A stretch of DNA of 64,000 bases from an uncultured Lachnospiraceae bacterium (GTDB lineage: Bacteria > Bacillota > Clostridia > Lachnospirales > Lachnospiraceae). A program made the position numbers and the translations under genes. The notes under the pieces were generated by a model. The model was given only the letters and a program-made list of their open reading frames with translations, ran no database searches and was not told the origin of the DNA. This document shows positions 1 through 7,873 of the stretch, one piece after another. The stretch is taken from NCBI GenBank assembly GCA_902760755.1, contig CACWHK010000007.1:57436-121435 (forward strand), given 5' to 3'. Position 1 is the stretch's first letter. Each line of letters starts with the position of its first letter.

Positions 1-264
1 CTGGACGATATCACCTGCAAAGCCATGATGGGGGAATACATCCTCTATTATCGGGGAAAGATCTTCGGTGGCGTCTATGACGACCGTTTTCTCGTAAAGA
101 ATACAAAGACTGCTGCGGAAAGGATGCCGGAAGCAGAGCTGCAGCTTCCTTACGAAGGTGCAAAGGAAATGCTGCTGGTGGATGATATTGAAAATAAAGA
201 GTTCCTCTCGGAACTTGTGGAAGCCATGTATGAGGAGCTTCCGAATCCAAAGAAGAAGAGGTAA
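1..264 (+). CDS. TfoX N-terminal-domain protein (5' end outside window)
   Basis: The reading frame is open from the first base, so the start lies upstream; 87 residues are visible. The pattern MMGEYILYYRGKIFGGVYDD followed by a FLVKNT strand and a hydrophilic Lys-rich tail resembles the TfoX/Sxy N-terminal domain, a small fold of about 100 residues. In proteobacteria it is linked to competence regulation; in Firmicutes these stand-alone copies have no settled role. The stop is followed after only 5 bases by the next start, so the two genes are probably co-transcribed. The family call rests on motif resemblance alone. Confidence 0.7.
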   Translation: MDDITCKAMMGEYILYYRGKIFGGVYDDRFLVKNTKTAAERMPEAELQLPYEGAKEMLLVDDIENKEFLSELVEAMYEELPNPKKKR

Positions 265-269
265 ACCTT

Positions 270-1163
270 ATGATACGCGAGATCAGGGATAGTGAGTTTA
301 AAGAAGCAGTGGAAGTGATCACGAGGAGTTTTATGACGGTTGCGGATGAGTTCGGATTCACAGCCGAAAATGCCCCGCGCTTTGTCGCTTTTGCAACGGA
401 TGAAGGAAAGCTTCTGTTTTGGAAGAATGAGCAGAAAAGGCCCATGTTCGGTTACTTCACGGATGACAGGATGGTAGGATACTACAATCTGAGTATCAAC
501 AATGAGGAATGCGAGCTGGGGAGCCTGAGTGTCCTTCCCGAATACAGGCATAAGAAGATCGGTCATCAGCTGCTCGAGGATGCCTGCGAGAGAGCAAAAG
601 CACTGGGATGTAACGTCATGAAGCTGAGCATTGTTGAAGAGAATCAGGTGCTTCGCAAGTGGTACGAGGATCACGGCTTTATTCATGAAGGCGTTAAGAA
701 GTTTGATTTCTTCCCGTTCACCTGCGGATATCTGAATAAAAACATAGCTGAGGCGAAGGTGAATATCGAGTATAAGGACATCCATGATTTCTCGGCAGAG
801 GATCTGCAGGCCCTGTTCCTTTCGGTGGAATGGTCCTCCGGACACTTCCCGGATAAACTGGTCATCGCCATGAAGAATTATGAAACGGTTTATACCGCGT
901 GGGACGGGGACAAGCTGGTGGGTCTCATCTGTGCCATGGATGACGGCAGCATGAATGCCTATGTGCATTATCTTCTGGTTCATCCGGACTATCACAAGAT
1001 GAAGATCGGAAGAACGCTCGTGCAAATGGTAAAGGAGCATTACAAGGATTTTCTTCGGCTTGTGGTGATCGCCTACGATAAGGAGATTCATTTCTACGAA
1101 GACTGCGGCTTTGAGAAGAGCACGGTGTCCACACCAATGTTTATCACATCGCTCTGGACATGA
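270..1163 (+). CDS. Tandem double-GNAT acetyltransferase
   Basis: This 297-residue protein appears to carry two GNAT N-acetyltransferase folds in series. The first (about residues 1-150) has the acetyl-CoA loop region LSVLPEYRHKKIGHQLLEDA and the typical tail NQVLRKWYEDHGF. The second (about 155-297) has VHPDYHKMKIGRTLVQMV and IHFYEDCGF. GNATs transfer an acetyl group from acetyl-CoA to an amine; the substrate cannot be read from the sequence. The AGAGG-like ribosome site lies inside the end of the previous gene. In double-GNAT proteins one half is often catalytically silent; here both loops look reasonably intact, though the second lacks a classical R-G-x-G. Confidence 0.82.
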   Translation: MIREIRDSEFKEAVEVITRSFMTVADEFGFTAENAPRFVAFATDEGKLLFWKNEQKRPMFGYFTDDRMVGYYNLSINNEECELGSLSVLPEYRHKKIGHQLLEDACERAKALGCNVMKLSIVEENQVLRKWYEDHGFIHEGVKKFDFFPFTCGYLNKNIAEAKVNIEYKDIHDFSAEDLQALFLSVEWSSGHFPDKLVIAMKNYETVYTAWDGDKLVGLICAMDDGSMNAYVHYLLVHPDYHKMKIGRTLVQMVKEHYKDFLRLVVIAYDKEIHFYEDCGFEKSTVSTPMFITSLWT

Positions 1164-1175
1164 CATAGAACGTAT

Positions 1176-2189
1176 ATGATACTTGTATATTACCTGATTC
1201 TGATAAATGTGGCGGCTTTTGCTTTGTATGGTTTGGATAAGTCCTTTGCCGTGAAGCGGAAGTGGCGGATCCCGGAGGCAACGCTGATCCTGGTGGCGGT
1301 GATTGGCGGAGCCCCTGGGGCTTTTCTTGGGATGCTCATTTTTCATCACAAGACAAAGAAGAAAAAGTTCCGGGTTACGATACCGAGCCTTCTCGGTGTA
1401 TTCCTGCTTCTGAACGGTTTCTTTCTGTATCAGAACTACCGGCTGGTGGTGACGGAGTATGAGTACCGAAGCCCGAAGGTGCCTTCTTCGCTGGACGGAT
1501 ATGTGATCGTACAGATCTCGGACCTGCACAATCAGTGGTTCGGATTCGGAGAAAGCATTCTTCTGGATAAGATCCGGGACTGTAAGCCGGACCTTATCGT
1601 TGTAACGGGGGACGTTCTGGATTCCGGGCATACGCGCTACTCCTTTGCGGAGGATTTCTTCCGGGGAGCAGTGGAGATCGCACCGGTCTACTTTATCTCG
1701 GGAAATCATGAGGAGTGGCTGACGGGAGAACGTTATGACCGGTTTCTCACGGAGATCCGGAGTATGGGCGTAAATCTCCTGGATGACCGCGCGGTTCAGT
1801 TGGACGGGTTTCTTCTTGCTGGTGTGGCAGAAAAGTCTCTTGGAAATGATCTCACGGAGCTCCTTAGCCCATCGGAAGATTCTGCGGATGAGATGAAGGA
1901 AGAAGAATTGAAGATCCTCCTGGCCCACGAACCGAAGTATTATGAGAGCTACCGAAATGCCGGGGCGGACCTGGTTCTGACCGGCCATGTTCATGGCGGG
2001 CAGATCATTTTACCGGGAAAGGGAGGACTGATATCTCCGGATCTGGAATTCTTTCCGGAGCTGTATGAAGGAGAACACCATTTTGATGATATGACCATGA
2101 TCATAAGCAGAGGCCTGGGGAACAGCGTGCTTCCGGTCAGGATCAATAACTATCCGGAGATCGTACGGATCGTTCTGCGAAAGAAATAG
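1176..2189 (+). CDS. DUF1294-metallophosphoesterase fusion membrane protein
   Basis: The N-terminal ~65 residues match the small membrane domain DUF1294: two hydrophobic helices around DKSFAVKRKWRIPEATL, with GGAPGAFLGM and the closing HKTKKKKF. A third hydrophobic helix follows at about 68-85. The rest is a calcineurin-type metallophosphoesterase with all metal-binding motifs in order: ISDLHNQW, VTGDVLDSG, ISGNHEEW, LLAHEP and LTGHVHGGQ. The catalytic part resembles YkuE-type enzymes proposed to act on lipid or cell-surface phosphates. Which membrane face it works on is not determined. DUF1294 usually occurs alone, so the fusion is notable. The ribosome site before this ATG is weak. Confidence 0.85.
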   Translation: MILVYYLILINVAAFALYGLDKSFAVKRKWRIPEATLILVAVIGGAPGAFLGMLIFHHKTKKKKFRVTIPSLLGVFLLLNGFFLYQNYRLVVTEYEYRSPKVPSSLDGYVIVQISDLHNQWFGFGESILLDKIRDCKPDLIVVTGDVLDSGHTRYSFAEDFFRGAVEIAPVYFISGNHEEWLTGERYDRFLTEIRSMGVNLLDDRAVQLDGFLLAGVAEKSLGNDLTELLSPSEDSADEMKEEELKILLAHEPKYYESYRNAGADLVLTGHVHGGQIILPGKGGLISPDLEFFPELYEGEHHFDDMTMIISRGLGNSVLPVRINNYPEIVRIVLRKK

Positions 2190-2237
2190 ACATGGGACAG
2201 GAATGCAAGTGAGTACAACTATGGAGAAAGAAGTATT

Positions 2238-2684
2238 ATGAAACGGGCTTTTGAGATGAGATATAGGAATCCGGTGACAGAACGATCAACGGTCACGCTT
2301 GTGCCATATTCATCCGAATATCAGGAAACATACAGAAATATGTATAATGCATGTTATCACGAAATGCGGGAGGCGCTGGATATCCGGCCCTACGATTTTA
2401 TTCAGGATGATTCCTTTTTCGCCGAAGGAATGGATGCGGTATATCTCCTCCTTAATGACGGACATCTGATCGGGAGTGTTGCTCTGAAAGGAGAGGAACT
2501 GGATGATCTTATCGTGGCACCGGAATATCAGGGACGAGGCTATGGAAGAAAGATCCTGCTTTGGGCACTGGAACATATGCAGGGAGAGCTAATCACGCTG
2601 CATGTGGCAGAGTGGAATAAACGGGCCATCAGCCTGTATAAAAGTTGCGGATTTGAGATTACGAAGACAATCAACATAGGTTGA
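2238..2684 (+). CDS. GNAT family N-acetyltransferase
   Basis: A 148-residue single-domain GNAT. The core motif is DDLIVAPEYQGRGYGRKILL, an intact Q-G-x-G-x-G acetyl-CoA loop, followed by LHVAEWNKRAISLYKSCGFE, the usual C-terminal helix and strand. It probably acetylates a small amine or a protein N-terminus using acetyl-CoA; the substrate is unknown. A GGAGAAAG ribosome site precedes the ATG. It follows the phosphoesterase by 48 bases and may be co-transcribed with it. Confidence 0.85.
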   Translation: MKRAFEMRYRNPVTERSTVTLVPYSSEYQETYRNMYNACYHEMREALDIRPYDFIQDDSFFAEGMDAVYLLLNDGHLIGSVALKGEELDDLIVAPEYQGRGYGRKILLWALEHMQGELITLHVAEWNKRAISLYKSCGFEITKTINIG

Positions 2685-2735
2685 TGATTGGAAGGAATGT
2701 ATATAAAACTTCTAAATGTAATCCTAAGCAAAGCG

Positions 2736-2770
2736 GGTGCATGCGTGCCGGTGGCACGCGAATATGCACC
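2736..2770. repeat. GC-rich intergenic hairpin without U-tract
   Basis: GGTGCAT and GCGTGCC (2736-2749) pair with GGCACGC (2753-2759) and ATGCACC (2764-2770), leaving a 3-base loop and a 4-base bulge (2760-2763). This makes a 14-bp stem between the GNAT gene and the ProC-like gene. No run of T follows on either side, so it is not a typical intrinsic terminator. It may be an RNA structure, a protein site or a remnant of a mobile hairpin element. Confidence 0.6.
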
Positions 2771-2830
2771 GAATACGACCAAGCGGCAGCGCGACGGAAC
2801 TCATTGGGTTTTCACCGGAGGTAGTGAATC

Positions 2831-3637
2831 ATGAATGTGGGTATCATCGGATACGGAAGTATGGGGAAGATGCTGGCGGATAAGTTCGCGGCATCAGGGA
2901 ATAAGGATATCGGGCAGGTGCTGGTTGCCAACCGGAGCAAGGAGAAGCTGAACACAGTCCCTCCGGAGATTATCATCTGTACTGACAACAGAGAGCTTGC
3001 AGAAAAGTCAGATATCGTATTTGTATGTGTCAGACCGGTGGATATGGGGGATACGATCAGGGAGATTGCCCCGGTATTAAGCGAAGATGCGCTTCTTGTA
3101 TCCCTGAATGGAAGTATCTCATTTGAAATGATCCGACGGATCACGGATCGGAAAACAGCGAAGGTCATCCCGAGTCTTACCGCGGAAATTGACCGCTCCC
3201 AGACGCTGGTATGCTATAATGAGAAGGTGACGGATGACGACAGGAAGCAGCTGGAATCTCTTCTCGGTTGCATCGGAAATGTGATTGTACTTCCGGAGAA
3301 GGAGATGGGCATGGGCTCGGAGCTTGTCAGCTGCATGCCGGGCTTTATCGCATCCATCTTCGATGTGATCTGCAAGTCTGCGAAGAAGCATACGGAGATA
3401 CCTGCAGATCAGGTGGTTGCGATGGTTCTCTCAACCATGAGTGCAACGGGAGACCTGATGCTTCGGAAGGAGATGACCTTCGAGGAAGTGGTAACCAGGG
3501 TTGCAACCAAGGGTGGGATCACGCAGGAAGGAACGGCGGTGGTCTTTGAGAAACTTCCGGATCTTGCGGATGAACTATTTGAGAAGACGCTTGAAAAAAG
3601 ACGCATGGTGGCTGAGAATGCAAGAAAACAATTCTGA
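2831..3637 (+). CDS. Pyrroline-5-carboxylate reductase-family protein (ProC/ComER-like)
   Basis: 268 residues. The N-terminus VGIIGYGSMGKML is a Rossmann NAD(P)-binding motif, and ANRSKEKL marks the NADP-type strand 2. The C-terminal helical part has VATKGGITQEGT, the dimerisation and active-site motif of P5C reductases. True ProC makes proline from pyrroline-5-carboxylate. The more divergent ComER paralogs share the fold and the GSMG loop, and this protein resembles those at least as much, so proline synthesis is not certain. An ACCGGAGGTAG ribosome site precedes the ATG. Confidence 0.8.
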   Translation: MNVGIIGYGSMGKMLADKFAASGNKDIGQVLVANRSKEKLNTVPPEIIICTDNRELAEKSDIVFVCVRPVDMGDTIREIAPVLSEDALLVSLNGSISFEMIRRITDRKTAKVIPSLTAEIDRSQTLVCYNEKVTDDDRKQLESLLGCIGNVIVLPEKEMGMGSELVSCMPGFIASIFDVICKSAKKHTEIPADQVVAMVLSTMSATGDLMLRKEMTFEEVVTRVATKGGITQEGTAVVFEKLPDLADELFEKTLEKRRMVAENARKQF

Positions 3638-3739
3638 TCGTCCGGGAATGGTCGATTGAGCTAAAGAAGCAGATGGTCAGTGAGATAAGCATATGTGCCG
3701 GTGAATGATCATTCGTTGTATAGAGAAAGGACTTAAGGG

Positions 3740-4285
3740 ATGAAACCATTGTATTTTACAAGACACGGAGAAACCGTCTGGAATGTGGAGAATAAGATCT
3801 GCGGAGCCACGGATATCGGGCTTACGGAGAGAGGACATGAGCAGGCAGTGCTTCTCGGAAATCTCATCAAGGAGAAGCTTGACGCGGGAGAGATCCGGAT
3901 CGATTGGATCATCGCATCCCCGCTGTCCAGAGCCTATGATACGGCAAAGCATGTTGCTGAGATCACGGGGCTCCCGCTTCGTGCAGAGGAACGTCTTCGT
4001 GAGCAGAACTTCGGCAAGTGGGAAGGCACGGCGAGAAACGGACAGCAGTTCCGGGTGGATAAGCGGAAGTTTGTGAATTCCTATGAGGGCGGAGAGTCCA
4101 TGCTTCGTCTGGCGCAGCGGATCTATAATCTTCTGGATGAACTGAAGAAGGATGATAAGATCTATCTCATCGTTGCACATAACGGTATCGTCCGCGTTGT
4201 GAATTCATATTTTTATGATATGACAAATGAAGAATACGGAGACTTCGGCATCAAAAACTGCGAGCTGAAGGAGTATGCTTTTTAG
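3740..4285 (+). CDS. Histidine phosphatase family protein
   Basis: 181 residues with the catalytic TRHGETVWN motif at the N-terminus (the phospho-accepting His of the RHG triad), EQNFGKWEG in the middle, and the second catalytic His in IVAHNGIVR. This is the phosphoglycerate-mutase-like phosphatase branch; it removes phosphate from small metabolites or sugars, and the exact substrate cannot be read. The stop lies 13 bases before the start of the next gene, a HAD phosphatase, so the two are probably co-translated. Confidence 0.88.
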   Translation: MKPLYFTRHGETVWNVENKICGATDIGLTERGHEQAVLLGNLIKEKLDAGEIRIDWIIASPLSRAYDTAKHVAEITGLPLRAEERLREQNFGKWEGTARNGQQFRVDKRKFVNSYEGGESMLRLAQRIYNLLDELKKDDKIYLIVAHNGIVRVVNSYFYDMTNEEYGDFGIKNCELKEYAF

Positions 4286-4298
4286 CGGAAGGAGCAGA

Positions 4299-4970
4299 AT
4301 GAAGAAGTATATCTATTTGGATCTGGACGGAACCATTACGGAGTCGGCGGTTGCAATTCTTTCCTCCGCCGAGTATGCGCTGAAGAAGCTGGGGATCGAG
4401 GATGACGATCCGGAGAAGAAGAGGGCTTTTATCGGGCCACCGCTTACGGTGGGGTTCGGTGAACTGTACGGTCTCTCCGGTGAGGCTCTGGAGCAGGCCA
4501 TCCGGTATTACAGAGAGTACTATGTGGGTGGCGGCTATAAAAATGCACCGCTGTATGACGGAATCGAGGAAACCCTGCTTTCACTTAAGAGTAAGGGCTG
4601 CATCCTTATGATGGTGACCTCCAAGCCGAAGTATATCGCTGAGATGGTTGCAGCACATCATCGGATGGAGAGGTATCTTTCCGCCGTGATCGGACCGGTG
4701 GAGGAGAAGACGAAGGCAGGGAAGGAAGATCTGATCGAAGAAGCCGCAAAGGAGACGATTCGCATCCTGGGGGATGATTCACTTACGGTATCCGATATTT
4801 ACAGGGACGCAGTCATGATCGGAGACCGGCGTTATGATATCGAGGCCGCGAAGAATCTGGGCCTGCTGGCCATCGGCGCGCTGTACGGATACGGAACCAG
4901 AGAGGAGCTGGAGCTGGCAGGGGCAGACTATATTGCGGAAACTCCGGCGGATATAGAAGCGTGGATCTAA
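4299..4970 (+). CDS. HAD hydrolase, phosphoglycolate phosphatase-like
   Basis: I place the start at the ATG giving MKKYIYLDLDGT because GGAAGGAG lies just upstream; an ATG 24 bases earlier would overlap the previous gene and lacks such a site. The 223-residue protein has HAD motif I (DLDGT), motif II (MVTSKP), the motif III lysine near TKAGK and motif IV (IGDRRYD). A helical cap (about residues 15-80) places it with Gph/PGP-type phosphatases. The substrate is unproven; small phosphoesters such as phosphoglycolate or nucleotides are typical. Confidence 0.87.
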   Translation: MKKYIYLDLDGTITESAVAILSSAEYALKKLGIEDDDPEKKRAFIGPPLTVGFGELYGLSGEALEQAIRYYREYYVGGGYKNAPLYDGIEETLLSLKSKGCILMMVTSKPKYIAEMVAAHHRMERYLSAVIGPVEEKTKAGKEDLIEEAAKETIRILGDDSLTVSDIYRDAVMIGDRRYDIEAAKNLGLLAIGALYGYGTREELELAGADYIAETPADIEAWI

Positions 4971-5076
4971 GGGGAAAACGCGTGGAATGAAAATCATGAT
5001 CGGTAGTCAGAATGCGGTTAGTGGGGGTATCGCTATGGGGAATGTACGGTTTAATCGAGGAAGGGAGAGTAAGAAG

Positions 5077-5784
5077 ATGGAAGAGACCATGAAGGATTTT
5101 GAGGAAATGCTGGAGCAATCCTACAGCCTGATGGGGGATGGCGTCCATGATACGGACGAGCTTCTGGCATGGAGAAAAGCAGGGGAGATGAAGGAATCCC
5201 AGGAGAACCTCACAGTAACGGTCAGTGAGGTTGTGAAGGGAGGCGTGGTTGCCGACTTTGAAGGTATCAGAGCATTTATCCCCATTTCCAAGCTGTCTCT
5301 GGAACGGGTGGAGGACTTAAGTCCGTTTCTGGGACAGGAACTGGAGGTTCGGGTTTTTGAAGCAAATATGGATGAGGATAAGCTAATCCTGTCGGCAAAG
5401 GAAATCCTGAAGGAGCGCCGGGAGCAAAGCAGAAAGAAGAAACTTTCGGATGTCCGGGAGGGGCAGGTGTTCCACGGAACCGTTGCAACGATCAAGGATT
5501 ACGGTGCATTTATCGATCTGGGCGATGGTTTGTCGGGGCTGGTCCATATCTCCCAGATCGCACATAACCGGATCAAGCATCCGGGGGTTGTACTGCAGGA
5601 AGGGCAGGAGGTGGATGTGAAGGTCATCGGCATCAAGGATGGCAAGATATCCCTCTCCATAAAGGCGCTTCTGGAAGCTCCGGAAGAGGAGGCTCCGGAG
5701 GGAGAGGAGGTTCAGATCCCCGAGGCAGGAGAGATCGGAACGTCCCTGGGAGATCTTTTGAAGGATTTTAAGTTTGGAGAGTAG
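5077..5784 (+). CDS. S1 RNA-binding protein with two S1 domains
   Basis: Start chosen at the ATG after GAGGAAGGGAGAG (5057-5069), giving 235 residues; an upstream in-frame ATG at 4987 would add 30 residues with no homology and a poor ribosome site. Two S1 folds are visible: about residues 45-110 (VVKGGVVADFEGIRAFIP, ending LSAKEIL) and about 125-200 (GQVFHGTVATIKDYGAFIDL, then GLVHISQIA and KISLSIKALL). The C-terminal tail is acidic. Short proteins of this kind resemble fragments of ribosomal protein S1 (YpfD-like) and bind single-stranded RNA. The exact target is unknown. Confidence 0.87.
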   Translation: MEETMKDFEEMLEQSYSLMGDGVHDTDELLAWRKAGEMKESQENLTVTVSEVVKGGVVADFEGIRAFIPISKLSLERVEDLSPFLGQELEVRVFEANMDEDKLILSAKEILKERREQSRKKKLSDVREGQVFHGTVATIKDYGAFIDLGDGLSGLVHISQIAHNRIKHPGVVLQEGQEVDVKVIGIKDGKISLSIKALLEAPEEEAPEGEEVQIPEAGEIGTSLGDLLKDFKFGE

Positions 5785-5795
5785 AGGGAAAGCGT

Positions 5796-6524
5796 TTGAG
5801 TAAGAGCTTTTTATTTGATCTGGATCAGACATTACTGGATTTTCATGCATCGGAGAAGATCGCTCTCAGAAAGGTGCTGCAGGCGAACGGGCTCTCCTGT
5901 TCCGATCAGATCTATCTCGCGTTTAAATCCTTCAACAAGTCTCTTTGGGGAGAACTGGAGAAGGGCAGGATCACCCGGAGTGAATTGTTTGAACAACGGT
6001 TCCGGTATATCTTCGAACAGTGCGACGGGGATTCCTCGGGCCTTGATCCCATGCAGATCAATACGGATTTCATCAGAACCATGTCGGAAAATGGGGTTCT
6101 GATGGACGGTGCATTGGAGCTGATGAAAAGGATCAAAAGCGAGATCGAAGATTCCGGGATCTATATCGTGTCCAACGGTGCGACCATCAACGCGAAAGGA
6201 CGGATCGCTTCCACCGGACTGGATCGGTATATCGACGGACTATTTGTCAGTGAAGACATGAAGGTGACTAAGCCGGATCCCGAATTCTTTGATATCGTGC
6301 TTCGAACCATCGGAGAGCCACGGGAATCCTGCATCGTCATCGGGGATTCCCTTACCTCCGATATGGAGGGGGCAAGGAATGCAGCCATGACATCTGTCTG
6401 GTTCATGCCGGAAGGAGACATTGAAGCTGCCGTAGCGACCTACGAGATCGATTATTATGCTTCCTCCTATGATGACCTGTTTCGGATTCTGAAGGGCTGG
6501 GCAGACAGCAAAGATCGTAGATGA
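5796..6524 (+). CDS. HAD hydrolase, YjjG-like nucleotidase
   Basis: Starts with TTG 11 bases after the S1 gene, preceded by AGAGGGA. The 242-residue protein opens with FLFDLDQTLLDFHASE, close to the YjjG (noncanonical pyrimidine 5'-nucleotidase) signature, and has motif II (IVSNGAT), the motif III lysine in KVTKPDPEFF and motif IV GDSLTSDMEGA. YjjG enzymes clear damaged or non-canonical pyrimidine monophosphates. The subfamily is inferred from the N-terminal signature and cap length. Confidence 0.87.
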   Translation: MSKSFLFDLDQTLLDFHASEKIALRKVLQANGLSCSDQIYLAFKSFNKSLWGELEKGRITRSELFEQRFRYIFEQCDGDSSGLDPMQINTDFIRTMSENGVLMDGALELMKRIKSEIEDSGIYIVSNGATINAKGRIASTGLDRYIDGLFVSEDMKVTKPDPEFFDIVLRTIGEPRESCIVIGDSLTSDMEGARNAAMTSVWFMPEGDIEAAVATYEIDYYASSYDDLFRILKGWADSKDRR

Positions 6525-6551
6525 TCAAAATAAAGAGGGGGGATAGTAAAA

Positions 6552-7451
6552 ATGAAACATGAAGCCTATTTATTCGGACAGGTACTGGGAACCCATTCCT
6601 TTCTTCTCAGAGGTGGATTTCTTGAACCGGATGCGTATTCCGAGATTGATGCGCAGTATTTCCTGCCGGGAGGAGAGACCGGAACGGCTGCGACCGTGCT
6701 GGCATCCCTGGGGGTATCCGTGACCATGGACGGAACCTGGATCGGAACGGAAGTGGGATCGATGCTGAAGCGGTTTTATGAGGATAAGTCGGTGGATCTT
6801 TCGGCGCTTAACTTTGATTATGATGACCCGGGAGTCATGGATTATGTGGTGATTGCCGGACTGGTGCGTTCTCCCATGGGACGGTTCCAGACGCTGTTTT
6901 CTTCCGGAAAGAGGTGGTGGAATACGCCGAAGGAAGAGGATATTGCCGGATGTAAGGTGGCAGCGGTGGACCCTTACTTCGGAGAGGATTCACTGCTGGC
7001 TGCCGAGCTTTGTATGCGGCATGGAATTCCTTATGTGACGATCGATACCATGCATGATCATTTCCTTCATCAGCATGCGGCGATCAATGTGATCTCCCAT
7101 GAATGTACGGAGCAGAGCTACCCGGGAATGCCACCGGAAGAGGTGATGGAGTTGATGAAGGCAGGAACCGACGGACTCACGATCCTGACACAGGGTGGAG
7201 GAGATATGCTGTTCGGACGAAAGGGCGAGGAGACGCACCGGATCCCCGCTTATGATGTGGAAGTAAAGAGTACGCTTGGAGCAGGCGACACCTATAAGGC
7301 CGGTTGTGTATACGCACTGCTGCACGGGATGTCGGATGAAGAAACGGTTCGCTTTGCAGGAGCCTGCTCTGCAGTTGCGATCTCGCGGTTTCCGCTTCCC
7401 CTGAATCCGCCGCGGATCGAGGAAGTGCTGGCTGTGATCGGGAAGAAATAA
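6552..7451 (+). CDS. PfkB-family sugar/nucleoside kinase
   Basis: 299 residues in the ribokinase (PfkB) fold. The N-terminal [18 protein letters not shown] is the substrate-lid and binding region, and [12 protein letters not shown] near residue 235 is the ATP/anion-hole signature with the catalytic Asp. It phosphorylates a sugar or related alcohol using ATP; the neighbours do not reveal which one. GAGGGGGG lies just before the ATG. The small DUF1653 gene follows after 16 bases, so they are probably one transcript. Confidence 0.86.
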   Translation: MKHEAYLFGQVLGTHSFLLRGGFLEPDAYSEIDAQYFLPGGETGTAATVLASLGVSVTMDGTWIGTEVGSMLKRFYEDKSVDLSALNFDYDDPGVMDYVVIAGLVRSPMGRFQTLFSSGKRWWNTPKEEDIAGCKVAAVDPYFGEDSLLAAELCMRHGIPYVTIDTMHDHFLHQHAAINVISHECTEQSYPGMPPEEVMELMKAGTDGLTILTQGGGDMLFGRKGEETHRIPAYDVEVKSTLGAGDTYKAGCVYALLHGMSDEETVRFAGACSAVAISRFPLPLNPPRIEEVLAVIGKK

Positions 7452-7467
7452 CGAAAGGAGCGGAGGT

Positions 7468-7743
7468 ATGGGAGACAGAAGACTGCATGCAGGAGATGTG
7501 GTAAAACATTTCAAGAGAGAGCTTTGCACACCGGAGGAAGCAAAGGCAAACAAGTATCTGTATAAGATCGTCGGGATCGCGGAGCACTCCGAGACACGGG
7601 AGATCATGGTGGTTTATCAGGCGCTTTACGGAGATTTTAAAATGTATGTCCGCCCGTATTCCATGTTCATGAGCCCCGTGGATCATGACAAGTATCCGAA
7701 CATCAGCCAGGAGTACCGGTTCGAGAAGGTGCGCTCGGAATAA
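7468..7743 (+). CDS. DUF1653 domain protein
   Basis: 91 residues. The pattern [46 protein letters not shown] and the final EYRFE matches DUF1653, a small beta-rich domain of unknown function common in Firmicutes. Strong GGAGCGGAGG ribosome site. No function can be proposed from context. Confidence 0.85.
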   Translation: MGDRRLHAGDVVKHFKRELCTPEEAKANKYLYKIVGIAEHSETREIMVVYQALYGDFKMYVRPYSMFMSPVDHDKYPNISQEYRFEKVRSE

Positions 7744-7790
7744 CCTCCGTCATTCCCATTAAAATGATGTAGAAAAAGCCGGGAAAGAGG

Positions 7791-7819
7791 TTGACAGAGG
7801 ATTCGGGAATGTGTATAAT
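7791..7819 (+). promoter_or_regulatory. Sigma-A promoter for the sodium/solute symporter
   Basis: TTGACA (7791-7796), a 17-base spacer and TATAAT (7814-7819): a perfect vegetative promoter 55 bases before the symporter start. Confidence 0.9.
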
Positions 7820-7836
7820 TCACTTCATGACGTTAA

Positions 7837-7850
7837 AGCGTTAAAACGCT
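7837..7850. promoter_or_regulatory. Palindrome in the symporter leader, possible operator
   Basis: AGCGTTAAAACGCT is a palindrome (AGCGTT and AACGCT around AA) sitting about 10-25 bases after the expected transcription start, a suitable place for a repressor. A wider TTCATGA (7825-7831) / TTCATGAA (7855-7862) pair flanks it. The regulator is unknown. Confidence 0.5.
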
Positions 7851-7873
7851 GAATTTCATGAAGGAGTGGAACA

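Noticed and set aside
150..1994. 614-residue open frame on the minus strand
   Set aside because: It is antisense to two well-recognised genes, has no ribosome site or known motif, and has the low-complexity His/Ile/Leu composition expected from a mirrored frame.
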